The translations under genes and the position numbers were made by a program. The notes under the pieces were generated by a model that saw only the letters and a program-made list of their open reading frames with translations, made no database searches and was not told the origin of the DNA. A stretch of 5,864 bases of DNA. Origin: an uncultured Alphaproteobacteria bacterium (GTDB lineage Bacteria > Pseudomonadota > Alphaproteobacteria > Rs-D84). Each line of letters starts with the position of its first letter. The stretch's first letter is position 1. Below are positions 5,061 through 5,864 of the stretch, in pieces. The DNA lies in assembly GCA_947304085.1 (NCBI GenBank), contig CAMZAC010000047.1:1-5864 (forward strand), in the 5' to 3' direction.

Positions 5061-5099
5061 AAAATTAAAGCACCCGTTTGGGTGCTTTAATTTTTGGTT
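5056..5099 (+). terminator. Long 20-bp hairpin terminator after stem-loop copy B
   Basis: Bases 5056-5075 pair perfectly with 5080-5099 around a GTTT loop; the core is AAAGCACCC/GGGTGCTTT with A/T-rich flanks, including five T residues. The symmetric A and T tracts allow function on either strand. It insulates the acetyltransferase promoter from anything upstream. Confidence 0.8.
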
Positions 5100-5154
5100 C
5101 TGGGTCGATAGCTTGTATCATTTGCAAAGTTAAAAAATAAAATATCGCAATTTT

Positions 5155-5184
5155 TTAACATTTTCGAACTCTTTGTGGTATAAT
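5155..5184 (+). promoter_or_regulatory. Extended -10 promoter of the acetyltransferase gene
   Basis: TTAACA (5155-5160), an 18-bp spacer and TATAAT (5179-5184) with TGG before it (5176-5178) form a strong sigma-70-type promoter. The A/T-rich stretch upstream could be an UP element. Transcription would start near 5191, leaving a leader of about 18 nt. Confidence 0.8.
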
Positions 5185-5195
5185 ATCACCTATAA

Positions 5196-5201
5196 AAAGG
5201 G
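5196..5201 (+). promoter_or_regulatory. Ribosome binding site of the acetyltransferase gene
   Basis: AAAGGG lies 7 nt before the ATG at 5209. A longer in-frame TTG start at 5173 would lie inside the promoter and is rejected. Confidence 0.8.
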
Positions 5202-5208
5202 TCACAAT

Positions 5209-5724
5209 ATGGAAATAAAAATTAGAAACGCGGTTCCCGAAGATGCGGCAGAAATTCAACGTATCGGTGCCATGGGATATAGACATTCCTTTGCGCGTTT
5301 ACATTCTGCTGAATATTTAGAACAAAAAATTCAAGAATATTTAAGTTCTGCCAGAATAGAAAAAATGGCGAACGTGATTCAGGATAAAAACGCAACAACC
5401 ATCGTTGCCGAAAATGCGGATAATATGGTCATAGGATTTCTTTCTGGTAGCAAAGATGAAAACAATAATTGGCAATTGATTGCTTTGTATGTAGATGAGT
5501 CTGTTATTGGTGATATAAAATTTGCACTTAGTTTGGTTAAAGAATTTTCACAACGTGTCAAAAATAGTGGTGCAGATAAATTTACTACAGGAACATTGAC
5601 CGGGAGTCGCGTTTGTAAATTGTACGAATTGTTGGGTGGCAAAAAAATAAAAGAATACATAAACGAAAAACGTGATAATGTGTCAGAAACAGAATTTGAA
5701 TTTGATATAAGCAGGTTCGTTTAA
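5209..5724 (+). CDS. GNAT-family N-acetyltransferase
   Basis: The 171-residue product has the length and layout of a single-domain GNAT enzyme, which moves an acetyl group from acetyl-CoA to an amine. IKIRNAVPEDAAEIQRIG (3-20) is the typical first strand and helix. TIVAENADNMVIGFLSGS (64-81) and NWQLIALYVDES (87-98) give the central strands. ADKFTTGTL...SRVCKLYELLGGKKIKEY (122-150) is the C-terminal part with the usual N/S-xx-A-xx-x-Y-xx-x-G-F-like pattern. The acetyl-CoA pyrophosphate loop (Q/R-xx-G-x-G/A) is not recognisable where it should follow strand 4 (VIGDIKFALSLV, 99-110), so cofactor binding may be altered. The helix between strands 1 and 2 (about 24-58) is long. It stands alone with its own promoter. 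The substrate is unknown; small molecules, protein N-termini or a toxin-like target are all possible, though no antitoxin gene is visible. Confidence 0.8.
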   Translation: MEIKIRNAVPEDAAEIQRIGAMGYRHSFARLHSAEYLEQKIQEYLSSARIEKMANVIQDKNATTIVAENADNMVIGFLSGSKDENNNWQLIALYVDESVIGDIKFALSLVKEFSQRVKNSGADKFTTGTLTGSRVCKLYELLGGKKIKEYINEKRDNVSETEFEFDISRFV

Positions 5725-5736
5725 ATCATGAATAAA

Positions 5737-5838
5737 TTATTTTGCTGTTTTTTGTTTTGCCCAATCATGATTTGAATTTATATGATTTTCCTTTTCCCAT
5801 TGAATATGAGATTGTCTGGCATGATAAACCGCAGGACA
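5737..5838 (-). pseudogene. Possible 3' remnant of a gene, minus strand
   Basis: On the minus strand one frame reads, without a stop for 33 codons, a plausible polar C-terminus (CPAVYHARQSH, IQWEKENHINSNHDWAKQK) ending at TAA. Two tandem TAA codons lie just upstream in that frame (5842-5847), and there is no ATG, GTG or TTG start. It may be a decayed or frameshifted gene end running off the window, or chance. I recognise no family. No terminator is seen between it and the convergent acetyltransferase gene. Confidence 0.3.
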
Positions 5839-5864
5839 TTTTTATTAACAACAGCAGACGCCCC

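Overview
The window is AT-rich and bacterial, with standard code use: TGG serves for Trp, and TAA, TAG and TGA all serve as stops. Ribosome binding sites are strong (AAAGGAG type), and some promoters are extended -10 promoters of the TGN-TATAAT form. Nothing ties it firmly to a taxon; an uncultured low-GC proteobacterium is only a guess. The left two-thirds looks like an accessory or mobile region. The right third carries two unrelated single genes, each with its own promoter.

Left block (about 63-3830, all genes on the minus strand). In transcription order it holds: (i) a 182-residue protein pairing an integrase-like SAM/core-binding N-terminus with an excisionase/MerR-type helix-turn-helix (3182-3730); (ii) a 610-residue C5-cytosine DNA methyltransferase with a long unrecognised N-terminal extension and no restriction gene beside it (1224-3056); (iii) a 102-residue serine-recombinase-like protein that has lost its catalytic residues (859-1167); and (iv) a 181-residue HUH-type replication or mobilisation endonuclease (63-608). 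The first three genes are bracketed by two inverted copies of a 28-bp site (799-826 and 3803-3830). Each site has two conserved 11-bp arms, which are imperfect inverted repeats of one another, around a largely different 6-bp centre. That layout resembles Xer/pdif modules on plasmids, although the arm sequences are not canonical dif. An identical GC hairpin follows the stop codons of both the methyltransferase and the recombinase-like gene. The promoter region of the methyltransferase holds paired 9-bp-phased GTTCG repeats, 37 bp apart.

Middle (about 3836-4160). A stretch with no convincing gene holds a strongly G-skewed, structure-prone segment (about 3921-4020). A conserved stem-loop element and an intrinsic terminator follow it, all readable as the 3' part of a plus-strand untranslated RNA.

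Right block. A minus-strand gene (4219-4947) encodes a protein with a full HEXXH-X18-E gluzincin zinc-peptidase signature. A second copy of the stem-loop element plus a 20-bp terminator hairpin (about 5032-5099) follows. Then comes a plus-strand GNAT-type acetyltransferase (5209-5724) with a clear extended -10 promoter. The last 140 bases contain at most the 3' end of a decayed gene on the minus strand.

The most interesting structures are the inverted pair of recombination-like sites enclosing the methyltransferase module, and the duplicated stem-loop/terminator element on both sides of the peptidase gene.
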